Origin: Medicago truncatula
Lineage: Eukaryota > Streptophyta > Magnoliopsida > Fabales > Fabaceae
Direction of reading: 5' to 3'
Assembly: GCF_003473485.1 (NCBI RefSeq)
Contig: NC_053047.1
Coordinates: forward strand, 42,332,972 to 42,396,971
Length of the DNA stretch: 64,000 nucleotides
This document shows positions 32,267-44,373 of this stretch, one piece after another (the stretch's first letter is position 1; every line of letters starts with the position of its first letter). Both the position numbers and the translations under genes were made by a program. The notes under the pieces are model-generated. The model worked only from the letters and a program-made list of their open reading frames with translations. It was not told where the DNA came from and searched no databases.

Positions 32267-34087
32267 ATGTCTAAAGTCAAATACATAGCTGAAGGAGGAT
32301 CATCAAACAGACCACCACTTTTTGATGGCTCAAACTACTACTTCTGGAAAGGCAAGATGGAACTCTTTCTCAGATCTCAGGACAATGACATGTGGACAGT
32401 AATCACAGATGGAGACTTTGTTCCACTAACCAAAGAAGGGATCATCAAAGTTAAGAGTGCATGGTCAACAGATGAAAAGGCTCAGGTATTGCTAAACTCT
32501 AAAGCTAGACTCTTTCTATCATGTGCACTAACCATGGAAGAAAGTGAAAGAGTTGATGAATGCAAAAATGCTAAAGAGGTATGGGATACCTTGAAAGTAC
32601 ATCATGAAGGTACATCTCATGTCAAAGAAACCAGAATTGACATTGGAGTCAGAAAGTTTGAAGTCTTTGAAATGAGTGAAAATGAAACCATTGATGAGAT
32701 GTATGCCAGATTTACTACAATAGTAAATGAAATGAGATCTCTTGGAAAAGCATATTCCACTCATGAGAGAATCAGAAAAATATTGAGATGTCTTCCAAGT
32801 ATGTGGAGACCTATGGTCACTGCAATCACTCAGGCCAAAGATTTGAAATCTATGAACCTGGAAGATCTCATTGGTTCACTGAGAGCTCATGAAGTTGTAC
32901 TTCAAGGAGACAAACCAGTAAAGAAGGTAAAGTCACTTGCCTTGAAAGCCTCTCAGCAAACCTCATCAGTAACTGAAGATGATTTGCAAGAAACACAAGA
33001 AATAGAAGAAGTTCATGAAGAAGAAGCTGAAGATGAACTAGCACTAATCTCAAAAAGGATACAAAGAATGATGATGAGAAGAAATCAAATCAGGAAGAAA
33101 TTTCCCAACACAAGCAACAACAACAGAACTGAAACTGACAAAAGTCAGGTCACTTGTTTTGGCTGCAACAAAACTGGACACTACAAAAGTGAATGTCCTG
33201 ACATTAAAAAGGTGCAAAGAAAACCACCTTTCAAGAAGAAAGCTATGATCACCTGGGATGACATGGAAGAAACAGAATCACAAGAAGATGAGGAAGCCAA
33301 CTTAAGTTTGATGGCTCAAACAGATGATGAAGAAGAGGTAATTGTCTACAAAACTCATCCCTTATATAAAGACCTTGAAAGTAAACTTGATAGCCTTTTA
33401 TATGATTCAAACTTCTTAACTAATAGATGTCAGTCATTAATCAAGGAACTTTCTGAACTAAAAATAGAAAAGGAAAAACTTCAAAATAAATATGATGAAT
33501 CTAGAAAAACCATACAGACTTTGCAGGACTCTCATTTTAAAATGTCTGAACAACAAAGAGAATTAAACAAAAGGCAAAAGAACATTTATTCCAAACCTTC
33601 TGAGGTACAAAAGGAAAACATTCTTTTGAAAAATGAAGTTGAGAAACTGAAAAATGATCTCACATGCTTCATAAAGTCTACAGAAACATTTCAAAATATT
33701 TTGGGATCTCAAAGCAAAAGTGCTGAGAAATCTGGTTTAGGATTCAAAGATCCAAACAAGAATCTCATTAAAAACTTTGTACCTCAAAAGGCTGAAATGA
33801 AGTTACAATGTTCTTACTGTGATAGATTAGGACATGATGTATCTGTATGTTATCATAAGAAGAATTTTATTAGAAAAAATAAGATTAATCTTAGTTCAGA
33901 ACGTTCTCATCTTAATAGATCAGAAAGTTCACAAAAGGCTGAGAAGGCTAAGATGATGTGTTCCTGTTGTAACAAATCTGATCATACAAGACAGAAAGTT
34001 ACATTCAGAAAAGATCTCTTAGAAGAACTAACCCTCAAGGACCCAACATTACATGGGTACCTAAAGTTTTTGTCTTGTCAAATGTAG
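32267..34087 (+). CDS. E2 gag, full-length ORF, copy B
   Basis: Same predicted 606-residue protein as copy A, including Arg272, Asp331, the loss of the last Cys in the third Cys motif and the TAG at 34085-34087. See the copy at 21892 for domains. Confidence 0.88.
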   Translation: MSKVKYIAEGGSSNRPPLFDGSNYYFWKGKMELFLRSQDNDMWTVITDGDFVPLTKEGIIKVKSAWSTDEKAQVLLNSKARLFLSCALTMEESERVDECKNAKEVWDTLKVHHEGTSHVKETRIDIGVRKFEVFEMSENETIDEMYARFTTIVNEMRSLGKAYSTHERIRKILRCLPSMWRPMVTAITQAKDLKSMNLEDLIGSLRAHEVVLQGDKPVKKVKSLALKASQQTSSVTEDDLQETQEIEEVHEEEAEDELALISKRIQRMMMRRNQIRKKFPNTSNNNRTETDKSQVTCFGCNKTGHYKSECPDIKKVQRKPPFKKKAMITWDDMEETESQEDEEANLSLMAQTDDEEEVIVYKTHPLYKDLESKLDSLLYDSNFLTNRCQSLIKELSELKIEKEKLQNKYDESRKTIQTLQDSHFKMSEQQRELNKRQKNIYSKPSEVQKENILLKNEVEKLKNDLTCFIKSTETFQNILGSQSKSAEKSGLGFKDPNKNLIKNFVPQKAEMKLQCSYCDRLGHDVSVCYHKKNFIRKNKINLSSERSHLNRSESSQKAEKAKMMCSCCNKSDHTRQKVTFRKDLLEELTLKDPTLHGYLKFLSCQM

Positions 34088-34123
34088 GTCCTGCCTCAAG
34101 GTGCAAGAACAAAGCCATGGTAC

Positions 34124-37100
34124 TTGGATAGTGGCTGTTCTAGACACATGACAGGTGACAGTAATTATTTTCTAACCTTTGAAAAGAAGGATGGAGGACT
34201 TGTGACATTTGGAAACAATGACAAAGGTAAAATCAGAGGTAAAGGTACTATAGGTAAAATTAACTCTGCTAAGATAGAAAATGTTCAGTATGTAGAAGGT
34301 TTAAAACACAATCTACTTAGCATAAGTCAATTATGTGATAGTGGATTTGAAGTTATATTTAAACCTAACATATGTGAAATAAGACAAACCTCCTCTAACA
34401 AACTTTTCTTTTCTGGATCAAGGAAAAAGAACTTATATGTTCTAGATCTAAATGATATGCCAGCTGAATCATGTTTCATCTCTCTTGAAAAAGATAAATG
34501 GATTTGGCACAAAAGAGCTGGTCATATAAGTATGAAAACCATTGCTAAACTTTCTCAACTTGATCTAGTTAGAGGTTTGCCAAAGATTAGCTTTCAAAAG
34601 GACAAGATCTGTGAAGCTTGTGTTAAAGGAAAACAAGTCAAAAGTAGTTTCAAAACAATTGAATTTATTTCAACTCAGAAACCTTTAGAGCTTCTTCACA
34701 TTGATCTTTTTGGTCCAGTTCAAACTGCAAGTCTAACTGGCAAAAGATATGGTTTTGTTATTGTTGATGACTTTTCCAGATTTACATGGGTTCTATTTTT
34801 AAAACATAAAGATGAATCTTTTGAAGCATTTCAAAACTTTTGTATAAGAGTTCAAAATGAAAAAAGTTCAAATATCATAACAGTAAGGAGTGATCATGGA
34901 GGTGAATTTGAAAATGCATCTTTCAAAACATTCTTTGATGAAAATGGTATTAAACATAATTTCTCTTGTGCAAGAACTCCACAACAAAATGGAGTTGTTG
35001 AAAGAAAAAATAGAACTTTACAAGAAATGGCTAGAACCATGTTAAATGAATCAAATGTTGAAGATTATTTTTGGGCAGAAGCCATTAACACATCTTGTTA
35101 CATTTTGAATAGAGTTTCAATAAGAAAGGTTCTCAATAAAACCCCATATGAACTCTGGAAAAATATCAAACCTAGCATATCTTATTTTCACATATTTGGC
35201 TGCTATTGCTACATTCTGAACAATAAAGAAAAATTGGGTAAGTTTGATCCTAAATCAGATAAAGCTATCTTTTTAGGATACTCTACAACTTCCAAAGGTT
35301 ATAGAGTATACAATCTAAAAACCCAGACAGTTGAAATTAGTATGCATGTCATATTTGATGAATATGATGAACATTCTCAACTCAAAGAGAGTGAGGAAAC
35401 AGAAGAACCAGTACTTCAGAATGTTTCAAATCAAGACACTGTAAGTACAGTAGATAAGGAAGATGATCAGAATAATCAAGATCTATCACTTCAGAGTCCT
35501 CCTAGAAGTTGGAGAATGGTAGGAGATCACCCTGCAGAACAAATCATTGGAAGTACAACTGATGGTGTAAGAACCAGATTATCCTTTCAAGATAACAACA
35601 TGGCAATGATTTCTCAATTGGAACCCAAGTCAATCAATGAAGCCATTATTGATGACTCATGGATTGAAGCCATGAAGGAAGAACTTTCTCAATTTGAAAG
35701 AAACAAAGTTTGGAATTTAGTTCCAAATAATCAAAGCAAAACCATCATTGGAACAAGATGGGTTTTCAGAAACAAGCTTGATGAAGAAGGTAAGGTTGTC
35801 AGAAACAAAGCAAGGCTAGTAGCTCAAGGCTACAACCAACAAGAAGGTATTGACTATGATGAGACTTTTGCACCAGTAGCAAGGTTAGAAGCTATCAGAA
35901 TACTTCTTGCTTATGCTGCACATAAAAGCATTAAACTTTTTCAAATGGATGTGAAAAGTGCATTTTTAAATGGTTTTCTAAATGAGGAAGTTTATGTAAG
36001 TCAACCTCCTGGCTTCATAAATAAAGAGAACCCAAATCATGTTTTTAAACTAACCAAAGCACTTTATGGTCTTAAACAAGCTCCTAGAGCTTGGTATGAT
36101 AGACTTAGCTCATTCTTAATTAAAAATGGATTTTCAAGAGGAAAAATAGATACCACACTTTTCAGAAAAACTCATAACTCAGACTTACTCATTGTCCAAG
36201 TTTATGTAGATGATATTATTTTTGGTGCTACAAAAATAAAAATGTGTGAAGACTTTTCCAACCTCATGCAAAGTGAATTTGAGATGAGCATGATGGGTGA
36301 ACTTGGTTTTTTCCTTGGTTTACAAATCAAGCAACATCCAAATGGAATTTTCATAAGTCAAGAAAAGTATGTCAAAGACATTCTTAAGAAATACAAAATG
36401 AATGAGGCAAAAATCATGGTCACCCCCATGCATCCATCTTCAAGTTTAGATAGAGATGAGAATGGAAAATCTATTTCTGAAAAAGAATATAGAGGCATGA
36501 TAGGATCATTATTGTATTTAACTGCTAGCAGACCTGACATAGTGTTTGCAGTAGGTTTGTGTGCTAGATTTCAAACTTGTGCAAAAGAATCTCATTTAAC
36601 TGCAGTTAAAAGGATTTTTAGATATCTAGTAGGTACTACTGATCTTGGCCTTTGGTATAGAAAAGGTTCTAGTTTTGATCTTGTAGCTTATTGTGATGCT
36701 GATTATGCTGGAGACAAAGTTGAGAGGAAGAGTACAAGTGGCACCTGTCAATTCTTGGGACAAGCATTGATTGGATGGTCTTGCAGAAAGCAAAACACCA
36801 TTGCACTCTCCACAACTGAAGCTGAGTATGTGTCTGCAGCAAATTGTTGCTCTCAAGTCTTATGGATCAGAAATCAAATGGAAGATTATTCACTAAGGTA
36901 CACAAATGTTCCTATTATGTGTGATAACACAAGTGCTATAAATCTTTCTAAAAATCCAATTCAGCATTCTAGGTCTAAACACATTGAAATTAAACATCAT
37001 TTCATTAGAGACCATGTTCAGAAAAAGGATATTGCATTAAGCTTTGTTGATACAGAAAATCAATTAGCTGACATTTTTACAAAACCATTGGTTGAGGATA

Positions 37101-37156
37101 GATTCAATTTTATTAAAGAAAAATTGTTAATCATGAAAAATCCCAACAAAAGTTGA
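34124..37156 (+). CDS. E2 pol, copy B
   Basis: Same predicted 1,010-residue protein as copy A, with protease DSG, integrase DDE, RT YVDD and RNase H motifs all present. It has the same upstream TAG and no initiator ATG of its own. Confidence 0.9.
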   Translation: MDSGCSRHMTGDSNYFLTFEKKDGGLVTFGNNDKGKIRGKGTIGKINSAKIENVQYVEGLKHNLLSISQLCDSGFEVIFKPNICEIRQTSSNKLFFSGSRKKNLYVLDLNDMPAESCFISLEKDKWIWHKRAGHISMKTIAKLSQLDLVRGLPKISFQKDKICEACVKGKQVKSSFKTIEFISTQKPLELLHIDLFGPVQTASLTGKRYGFVIVDDFSRFTWVLFLKHKDESFEAFQNFCIRVQNEKSSNIITVRSDHGGEFENASFKTFFDENGIKHNFSCARTPQQNGVVERKNRTLQEMARTMLNESNVEDYFWAEAINTSCYILNRVSIRKVLNKTPYELWKNIKPSISYFHIFGCYCYILNNKEKLGKFDPKSDKAIFLGYSTTSKGYRVYNLKTQTVEISMHVIFDEYDEHSQLKESEETEEPVLQNVSNQDTVSTVDKEDDQNNQDLSLQSPPRSWRMVGDHPAEQIIGSTTDGVRTRLSFQDNNMAMISQLEPKSINEAIIDDSWIEAMKEELSQFERNKVWNLVPNNQSKTIIGTRWVFRNKLDEEGKVVRNKARLVAQGYNQQEGIDYDETFAPVARLEAIRILLAYAAHKSIKLFQMDVKSAFLNGFLNEEVYVSQPPGFINKENPNHVFKLTKALYGLKQAPRAWYDRLSSFLIKNGFSRGKIDTTLFRKTHNSDLLIVQVYVDDIIFGATKIKMCEDFSNLMQSEFEMSMMGELGFFLGLQIKQHPNGIFISQEKYVKDILKKYKMNEAKIMVTPMHPSSSLDRDENGKSISEKEYRGMIGSLLYLTASRPDIVFAVGLCARFQTCAKESHLTAVKRIFRYLVGTTDLGLWYRKGSSFDLVAYCDADYAGDKVERKSTSGTCQFLGQALIGWSCRKQNTIALSTTEAEYVSAANCCSQVLWIRNQMEDYSLRYTNVPIMCDNTSAINLSKNPIQHSRSKHIEIKHHFIRDHVQKKDIALSFVDTENQLADIFTKPLVEDRFNFIKEKLLIMKNPNKS

Positions 37157-37697
37157 TTACTGAAGCACTAAGGGCCATAGACCAACCCCCTTGATGCTAT
37201 CTGATTCTTATCAGAAAGTTCAAACAAAGTTCAGAATGTTTGCAAAAGTTCAGAACGTTTGCAAAAGTTCAGAATGTTCACACAAGTTCAGAATGTTTGC
37301 ATCTGATAAAAATGTTCAGAACTGTCCTTTTGAACAAATTAAATAATTCATTTTTTAAAATGATTATTTAAAGAGATCCTTCCATATCTCTAAGCATTTA
37401 ATGCTGTCACAAAAGCAGTTTTACATTGGTTAATAACTGCAAGACAGTAAAAATTGTCCAAACCATCTCTTCACCTTCCCTCTTTAACGGCTACTTTTTC
37501 TCTCTCTTCACTTTTACCGTTTTTCATTCTTTCCTTCCCCATAAAACTGTCCTCAACAACTCATTTCTCTTCTCCACTCTTTCACGTCTTCTTCTATAAA
37601 ACAATCATCATATTCTACTAACTCCTCATACTCCAAATCTCAAATTTCCTTTCTCTTTCCAAAATTTTCAAAAAACTCTGTTTTTGTTGTTCTTCAA

Positions 37698-40190
37698 ATG
37701 GCGAGAACCAAAACAACTTCTCCATTGTCTGAAAATGAGTCAGCTCCTGTTGCTCGCTCTGAACCACCAAATCAAACCGCTGCTGATGAATCAATCTCAT
37801 CACCTCTAAACGAAACCCCTGTTCATACAATCCTTCCAGATGAAATCATCCCAATCACCAAAACATCCAAACTTAAAATTAAGAAGAAGGCTATCAAACC
37901 TAAAGCAACAAGAAGATCCTCAAGGATTATATCTGGATCCTCATCCTCCAAAACCAAAACGGTTTCTCATGTTGACCTCACAGAATCCGTGGAAAAGGAT
38001 GATGGTGATGAAACTCTCTCTGAGTTCATAAAATCTTCAAAGGCTGAGTCTAAAAAGGTGAAAGGAAAAACTCAAGTAAGTGAAACTCCTTCTCCATCTG
38101 AATCCTCTGAGAAGAACTCGTCCTCATCAGAAGAAGAAGAAAAAGAAGCTTCTCCTCCCAAGAAACATGGAAAAGGGAAAGATGTCAAATTGATTGCATC
38201 TTTGAGGAAAGCAGAAATGGAAGCTAAGCAATCTCAAAGACCAGTAAGCAAAGCAAAATACTTTGACTTTGCAGATCTTAAGAAGAAGAACTGGAACCTA
38301 CGAGAATACACTGATTCTCAGGATTGGTCCAACTTTGTGTCCCTTCAAGATCTCACCTTTGAGAATCTGGTAAGAGAGTTCTACAGCACAATGAAAATCA
38401 AGGAAAAGAAGAAGGAAAAGATCCTCATCTCCACTGTCAAAGGCGTTGAAATCAAAATCACCAAGGATTTTCTTTCAAAAGCTTTAAGAATTCCTAATGA
38501 AGGTAATGAACTTTTCTTTCCTTCCTGGTTTCATGAGATGAAGGTCAATCGCAACAAACTCATAGTTGAGTACACCAAACCTGATCTCCCTTTCAACTCC
38601 ACAAATCTGAAAGATGTTCCTAAAATCCTGCACAACATGATTAGGCACACTCTGCTTCCTAGAAGTGGTACTTTTGAAGCAGTCACTGATACAGACCTAT
38701 GTATCATGTACCACATGATCAAGAAGAAAAGGTTGAATCTCTGCTACATCATTCTACAGCACATGATTGATTCATGTACGAACCCCAAACAATCAAATGC
38801 TGCCCTTGCTTATGGTATGCATATCACCTCCATACTTAGAGCTGCTAAGGTTGATCTTGAAGGAGAAGATGGTGATTACTCCTTCATGAGATTCACATCA
38901 AAGACCCTAGCTCAACTTCACATAACCACCTCCAACATGCCTACTCCAGTGTCTTCACAGACAACCAGCTCTGTCAAAAGACACTCAGCTCAGAATGTTA
39001 AGAAGCCAAGTAAGAAGAGGAAGCTTGAAAAAGTCAGAAATCTTTCAAGCATTCAGAGACAAGAAGAAGAAAACTCTCCTGACAAAGAGGCATCTGATGA
39101 AGAGATAGCTGATTCCCCACCAAAGGAGGATGAACCCACTGCTGTTAATCTCTTCCAAGATATTGCTGAACGTGCAAAAGAAATCCTTCAAGAAGATGCA
39201 GAAGTTCAGAATGTTGAAGTTTCTGAGAAGGAAGATGAAGTTGCTGATCAAGAGAAGATGCAAGAAGAAGTTGTCTCTCATGAAGAGGAAGAAGAGTCAA
39301 CTCTAGATGCATCCAAAGTTGATGAAATCTCTGAAAAGGACCTTCAGAAAGTTGACTCAACTGGTGTTGCTGATGTTCAGAATGTTGATGTTCCACCTGC
39401 TGACCAACTTCAGAAAGTTAATGAAGTTGAAGAAAATACTGAGCAAACTGCTCAAGAAGTTGCTTATGCTGTGGAAGAAGGATCTCAGGAAAATGATCAA
39501 GACATGCAAGATGTGGCTGAAATTCTTGTCTCTCAAAGAATGAGTGATGGACATGATGAAATGGAGCCTCAAGAGTTTGAGCAAGCTGAAAATCAAACTG
39601 GCTTTAATCTAAATGTGGAAGATCCAAGCTCAGATGTGAATGTGTACCAAGATGCACAGCCTGAAAACAATGAGGAAGTGCTTCAGGAAGCTCACGAAAT
39701 GATTCAGGAACTTCAAGAAAATCCTGCAATCACAGTTCAGAATGTTCAGACAAATGCATCTGCTGAACCTAGCTTGCCTCAAGAGAATGAGATGTCAGTT
39801 GATCCTATTCCTCAAGCATCAGGATCACTTCCCTCTGATGAAGTTCACCTCATGGCTCAACAAACCCCTCAAAATCAAAATCTGAATTTCTCCACTTCTA
39901 CCATGGAATCAGAAGTTGGAAAATTCTTTGTTTCTCCTCTGCTCACTCCAAGTGTATTGCCTTCTCCAATCACAAACAAAACCACTAGCAAGCTGCCTAA
40001 CATAGCAAGCTGCCTAACATTCCTGACCTTTTTGAATCTCTGGATACGTTTGTTACCAAAGATGGTCCTTCTAAGGACAAGGTTGAAACATCTGCTCCTG
40101 CTCCCTCCACCAAAATATCCAAAGCTGAGAAAATGGCTGCCAGGGCACTTAGGGTCTCCACCAAAACTCATAAGATTGCCTGCGTGCTAG
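37698..40190 (+). CDS. E2 ORF3, putative plant transposon protein, copy B
   Basis: Same predicted 830-residue product as copy A, with the same 17-bp duplication (39987-40020) and wrong-frame tail. The frame abandoned by that shift continues to 40390 here because of the missing C, whereas in copy A it stops at 29931. Confidence 0.78.
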   Translation: MARTKTTSPLSENESAPVARSEPPNQTAADESISSPLNETPVHTILPDEIIPITKTSKLKIKKKAIKPKATRRSSRIISGSSSSKTKTVSHVDLTESVEKDDGDETLSEFIKSSKAESKKVKGKTQVSETPSPSESSEKNSSSSEEEEKEASPPKKHGKGKDVKLIASLRKAEMEAKQSQRPVSKAKYFDFADLKKKNWNLREYTDSQDWSNFVSLQDLTFENLVREFYSTMKIKEKKKEKILISTVKGVEIKITKDFLSKALRIPNEGNELFFPSWFHEMKVNRNKLIVEYTKPDLPFNSTNLKDVPKILHNMIRHTLLPRSGTFEAVTDTDLCIMYHMIKKKRLNLCYIILQHMIDSCTNPKQSNAALAYGMHITSILRAAKVDLEGEDGDYSFMRFTSKTLAQLHITTSNMPTPVSSQTTSSVKRHSAQNVKKPSKKRKLEKVRNLSSIQRQEEENSPDKEASDEEIADSPPKEDEPTAVNLFQDIAERAKEILQEDAEVQNVEVSEKEDEVADQEKMQEEVVSHEEEEESTLDASKVDEISEKDLQKVDSTGVADVQNVDVPPADQLQKVNEVEENTEQTAQEVAYAVEEGSQENDQDMQDVAEILVSQRMSDGHDEMEPQEFEQAENQTGFNLNVEDPSSDVNVYQDAQPENNEEVLQEAHEMIQELQENPAITVQNVQTNASAEPSLPQENEMSVDPIPQASGSLPSDEVHLMAQQTPQNQNLNFSTSTMESEVGKFFVSPLLTPSVLPSPITNKTTSKLPNIASCLTFLTFLNLWIRLLPKMVLLRTRLKHLLLLPPPKYPKLRKWLPGHLGSPPKLIRLPAC

Positions 40191-40763
40191 CTAAGTGGAC
40201 CATTGATGTTCATGCTCCTGGTCTGGCTCTTGATCCTCCTATTTTTGAAGATCCTAGTGTATTTGACTCTGAGCCCTCCTCTGACTCTGGGGATTCCACC
40301 CTTAGTTCTCTGTGTCTTGTACCTCCTTATCTTTTTGCAGATGACAAAAAGGGGAGAAGCTTTAGGATAATTATGTCTTTAAGTTTCTAGGTTTAGGCCC
40401 TAAGTAGGTCAGTGATCAAATCTTGTTGGAGAAGTTCTTAAAACTTCATTCCATTTTTTTGCTTGATCACATATGCATTTATAATTCCTTTTTTGTTTTT
40501 GAACCATATAAGTCATGTACTTGTACTGAATGTTTTAACAATCAATGAATGAAAATGAATTTGGTTCAAATGTGCATGTTTTATTTATGCCTTGAATTAT
40601 AAAAGTGAGGGGGAGCTTTATAAAGCTTTTAAAAACTCACTGCATGAATTATAAAAATGAGGGGGAGCATAAAAATATATTTTTAGCTCTGAAACTTCTC
40701 ATATATATAATCAAAATCCATAATCCTAAATCATAGGTTTGTCATCATCAAAAAGGGGGAGAT

Positions 40764-42570
40764 TGTTGAGGCAAAATCCCTAATTTATTTTAAAGATAAC
40801 AAACCTTGATGATTAAGGAATTAATGGACTTTGATTAATTTGTTGGTATTTAACTTGTGCTCTTGAGTGGTTAACTAAGACAGGAACAAGTGTAAATTCA
40901 TACCAAGATACAAAGAATCAAAGGACATAAAGACTTAAGAACTCAGTTAGAGTTCAGAAAGTTAAAAAGAGTTCAGAAGGTTGGACAGAGTTCAGAAGGT
41001 TGTTCATGATGAACATCAAGAACCAAGCCCAGAAATTCATGAACTAAATGAAGAACATGCAAGGTTCACGTGACTTAAATGAAAGCCCAGAAAAGTACAT
41101 GACTGAGATCAATCAAGGAATAAAAACATTTATTTGATTAAAGTCAAAAAGGGCATCTTCAATGTTCATTTAAGACTATGAACAATTGAAGTACAAAACA
41201 TTAGGAATATTCCATTAAGAATATCATCCTAGATGTTTTCCATGCTGCACTTCATAAATGTTTCACTATTAGGATTTGATTACATTAATTACAAGTCTTA
41301 CAAATCATCCTAAGTGAAACAAAAGAAACATTCTGAAGTCCCCTGAGTTCAGAATGTTCGATCCTGCTCCATGCTTTTTCTGACGTGAACAGTACAGTGG
41401 TTGGAAAGCAAAAGGCAAAGTCAAAAGCAAGATCAGATCTGATTCAACAAGATCTCGACACATAAGGGAGTTGGTACTGTACAAAGCAAACCAAATCCCC
41501 TAAAGCATGGTAGTGAAGTGATAGCTCCACTTTATGAGATTCTGCACTAGTTCCAAGACAGATTTCAAAGAAGATCTGATCCATGAACATTCTGAAGTAC
41601 GTCCAAGAACAATCTTCAAGTACAACCCAGAAATTCATGTGACATTCATCTGCAAAAGCCCAGATGCACATCTGACCGTTCATCAACAAGAACCCAGATG
41701 AAGATCATGAAGAACACAACAACATTCTGAAGTATTCTCAAGAACACAACAACATTCTGAAGTATTTCAGTTTGCCCAGAATTTCAAGTGAAAGTTGGTG
41801 GGTCCCAGGACACGTGGCATAAGACCAGTGGTCACTCTCCAACGGCTATAAAGGCTCAAGAACTCTATAAATAGAGATCAAGACCTCAGCATAACACACA
41901 CCTTTGCAAAGCATACAAGAAAACAACATAAGAGTGTTTGAAGCTTTAGCAAAAATATTGATCATCACAAAGATTCCAAGAAGTCTTCAAAAGTGTAAAT
42001 CAATATCTCTCTTATCTTTTCAAAGATAAATTTCAACCTCCATTCTTCTCTTGTCTGATCTATATCATTCAAACCTCCATACAAATTGTAAAGAAAAGTC
42101 TCATCTAGCTTTAGGGGTACTAAAGTGTTAGTTTGAGCAGAAAGGTATAAAGTCTAAGTGGGTAACTTAGCAAGAAAGGTGTAAGCCTGCTGAGGCTAAG
42201 AGAATACAGTTGTTGTAATTGTTCAGGTGAACAAGGTTGTAAGGTGCAGGATTTGAGAAGTTATCTCAAGCATCATAGTGGAAAATCTCACAAGATTGTG
42301 AGGAGTGGACTAACCCACATTGGGTGAACCACTATAAATTTATGTGTGTTCTTCTTCTCTTTACTATTTACTTACAGTAAACACAACACACACAAACACA
42401 TTTAATTATTCAAATTGTGTTTATACTAATACTTCAGAACGTTCTGAAGTTTGTCTGTTAACTTAACCATTCCAAGTTATCAACTTGAGAATAACTTTTA
42501 AGTGGCAGGATTAATTTTTAAAGGGTCACAATTCAAACCCCCCTTCCTTGTGACTATTTTATCTACTTCA
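40764..42570 (+). repeat. E2 LTR-c
   Basis: 1,807 bp with a C6 run. The 3' LTR of copy B, but continuing directly into PBS and truncated gag copy 3, so it also stands as a 5' LTR. The C6 allele matches partial LTR 1, which also precedes a truncated gag. Confidence 0.92.
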
Positions 42571-42639
42571 ATTGGTATCAGAGCACGGCTCTAAGGGTTT
42601 GAACACTTAAACAAGTGTTAGAAAAAAGATTCAGGAAGT

Positions 42640-43833
42640 ATGTCTAAAGTCAAATACATAGCTGAAGGAGGATCATCAAACAGACCACCACTTTTTGATG
42701 GCTCAAACTACTACTTCTGGAAAGGCAAGATGGAACTCTTTCTCAGATCTCAGGACAATGACATGTGGACAGTAATCACAGATGGAGACTTTGTTCCACT
42801 AACCAAAGAAGGGATCATCAAAGTTAAGAGTGCATGGTCAACAGATGAAAAGGCTCAGGTATTGCTAAACTCTAAAGCTAGACTCTTTCTATCATGTGCA
42901 CTAACCATGGAAGAAAGTGAAAGAGTTGATGAATGCAAAAATGCTAAAGAGGTATGGGATACCTTGAAAGTACATCATGAAGGTACATCTCATGTCAAAG
43001 AAACCAGAATTGACATTGGAGTCAGAAAGTTTGAAGTCTTTGAAATGAGTGAAAATGAAACCATTGATGAGATGTATGCCAGATTTACTACAATAGTAAA
43101 TGAAATGAGATCTCTTGGAAAAGCATATTCCACTCATGAGAGAATCAGAAAAATATTGAGATGTCTTCCAAGTATGTGGAGACCTATGGTCACTGCAATC
43201 ACTCAGGCCAAAGATTTGAAATCTATGAACCTGGAAGATCTCATTGGTTCACTGAGAGCTCATGAAGTTGTACTTCAAGGAGACAAACCAGTAAAGAAGG
43301 TAAAGTCACTTGCCTTGAAAGCCTCTCAGCAAACCTCATCAGTAACTGAAGATGATTTGCAAGAAACACAAGAAATAGAAGAAGTTCATGAAGAAGAAGC
43401 TGAAGATGAACTAGCACTAATCTCAAAAAGGATACAAAGAATGATGATGAGAAGAAATCAAATCAGGAAGAAATTTCCCAACACAAGCAACAACAACAGA
43501 ACTGAAACTGACAAAAGTCAGGTCACTTGTTTTGGCTGCAACAAAACTGGACACTACAAAAGTGAATGTCCTGACATTAAAAAGGTGCAAAGAAAACCAC
43601 CTTTCAAGAAGAAAGCTATGATCACCTGGTATGACATGGAAGAAACAGAATCACAAGAAGATGAGGAAGCCAACTTAAGTTTGATGGCTCAAACAGATGA
43701 TGAAGAAGAGGTAATTGTCTACAAAACTCATCCCTTATATAAAGACCTTGAAAGTAAACTTGATAGCCTTTTATATGATTCAAACTTCTTAACTAATAGA
43801 TGTCAGTCATTAATCAAGGAACTTCTTAACTAA
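42640..43833 (+). pseudogene. E2 gag, truncated copy 3
   Basis: Same protein as the copy at 18110 (Arg272, Tyr331), ending through the same 37-bp doubling (43788-43861). Here the E1 part that follows continues to the true 5' end of E1, so this is probably the parental arrangement of the chimeric unit. Unlike copy 2 it is preceded by a full LTR with TATA box. Confidence 0.88.
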
Positions 43834-43839
43834 TAGATG

Positions 43840-44373
43840 TCAGTCATTAATCAAGGAACTTCTTGTAGAATCTTCATTTGCATCAATGGATCTTTCAATT
43901 GTTGCTGTCTGATCAGTGTTGGAGTTTTCTTGTGAATCTAAGTTCTCTTCATCTGAACTTAGTTCTTCTACATCATTTGTATTGTTATACGTGTTTCCTG
44001 CAGGACAAAGAGGTAAAGATGCAACAACATTTTCAGTTAGAGGCATTGTTTTCAAAGGATTTCTTGTGTCAAGGAATCCATCATGAAAAGGATAATGGTT
44101 CTCATTGAAGACTACGTGTCTTGAGATGAAAATTCTGCCATGTGAGTTGACACATTTGTACCCTTTATGTGCATTGCTGTATCCCAAAAAAACACATCTA
44201 GTTGTGTGAAACTGGAGCTTGTGTTTGTTGTAAGGTTTGAGACAAGGGTAGCAGGCACATCCAAATGGTTTAAGGACATTGTAGTCTGGTTCTTTCTTGT
44301 GAACCAAGAAGTAGGGACTCTCATTGTTAATGACTGGTGATGGTATACTGCGGTGGAGAATGCTTCCCACCAA
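43840..44373 (-). pseudogene. E1 integrase C-terminal and linker, parental copy
   Basis: Same predicted protein as 15529-16062. Separated from the integrase core by the frameshift near 44380, where a short stretch of the integrase has been lost. Confidence 0.82.

Larger units (their letters stand above)
32198..40763 (+). mobile_element. E2 internal region, full copy B
   Basis: Essentially a duplicate of 21823-30389 offset by 10,375 bp. The one difference I found is a C3 versus C4 run after ORF3 (near 40308). It carries the same lesions as copy A. Confidence 0.9.

Noticed and set aside
21892..40763. Two independent insertions of E2
   Set aside because: There is no TSD or host sequence between the bodies, they share LTRs, and private lesions are the same in both.
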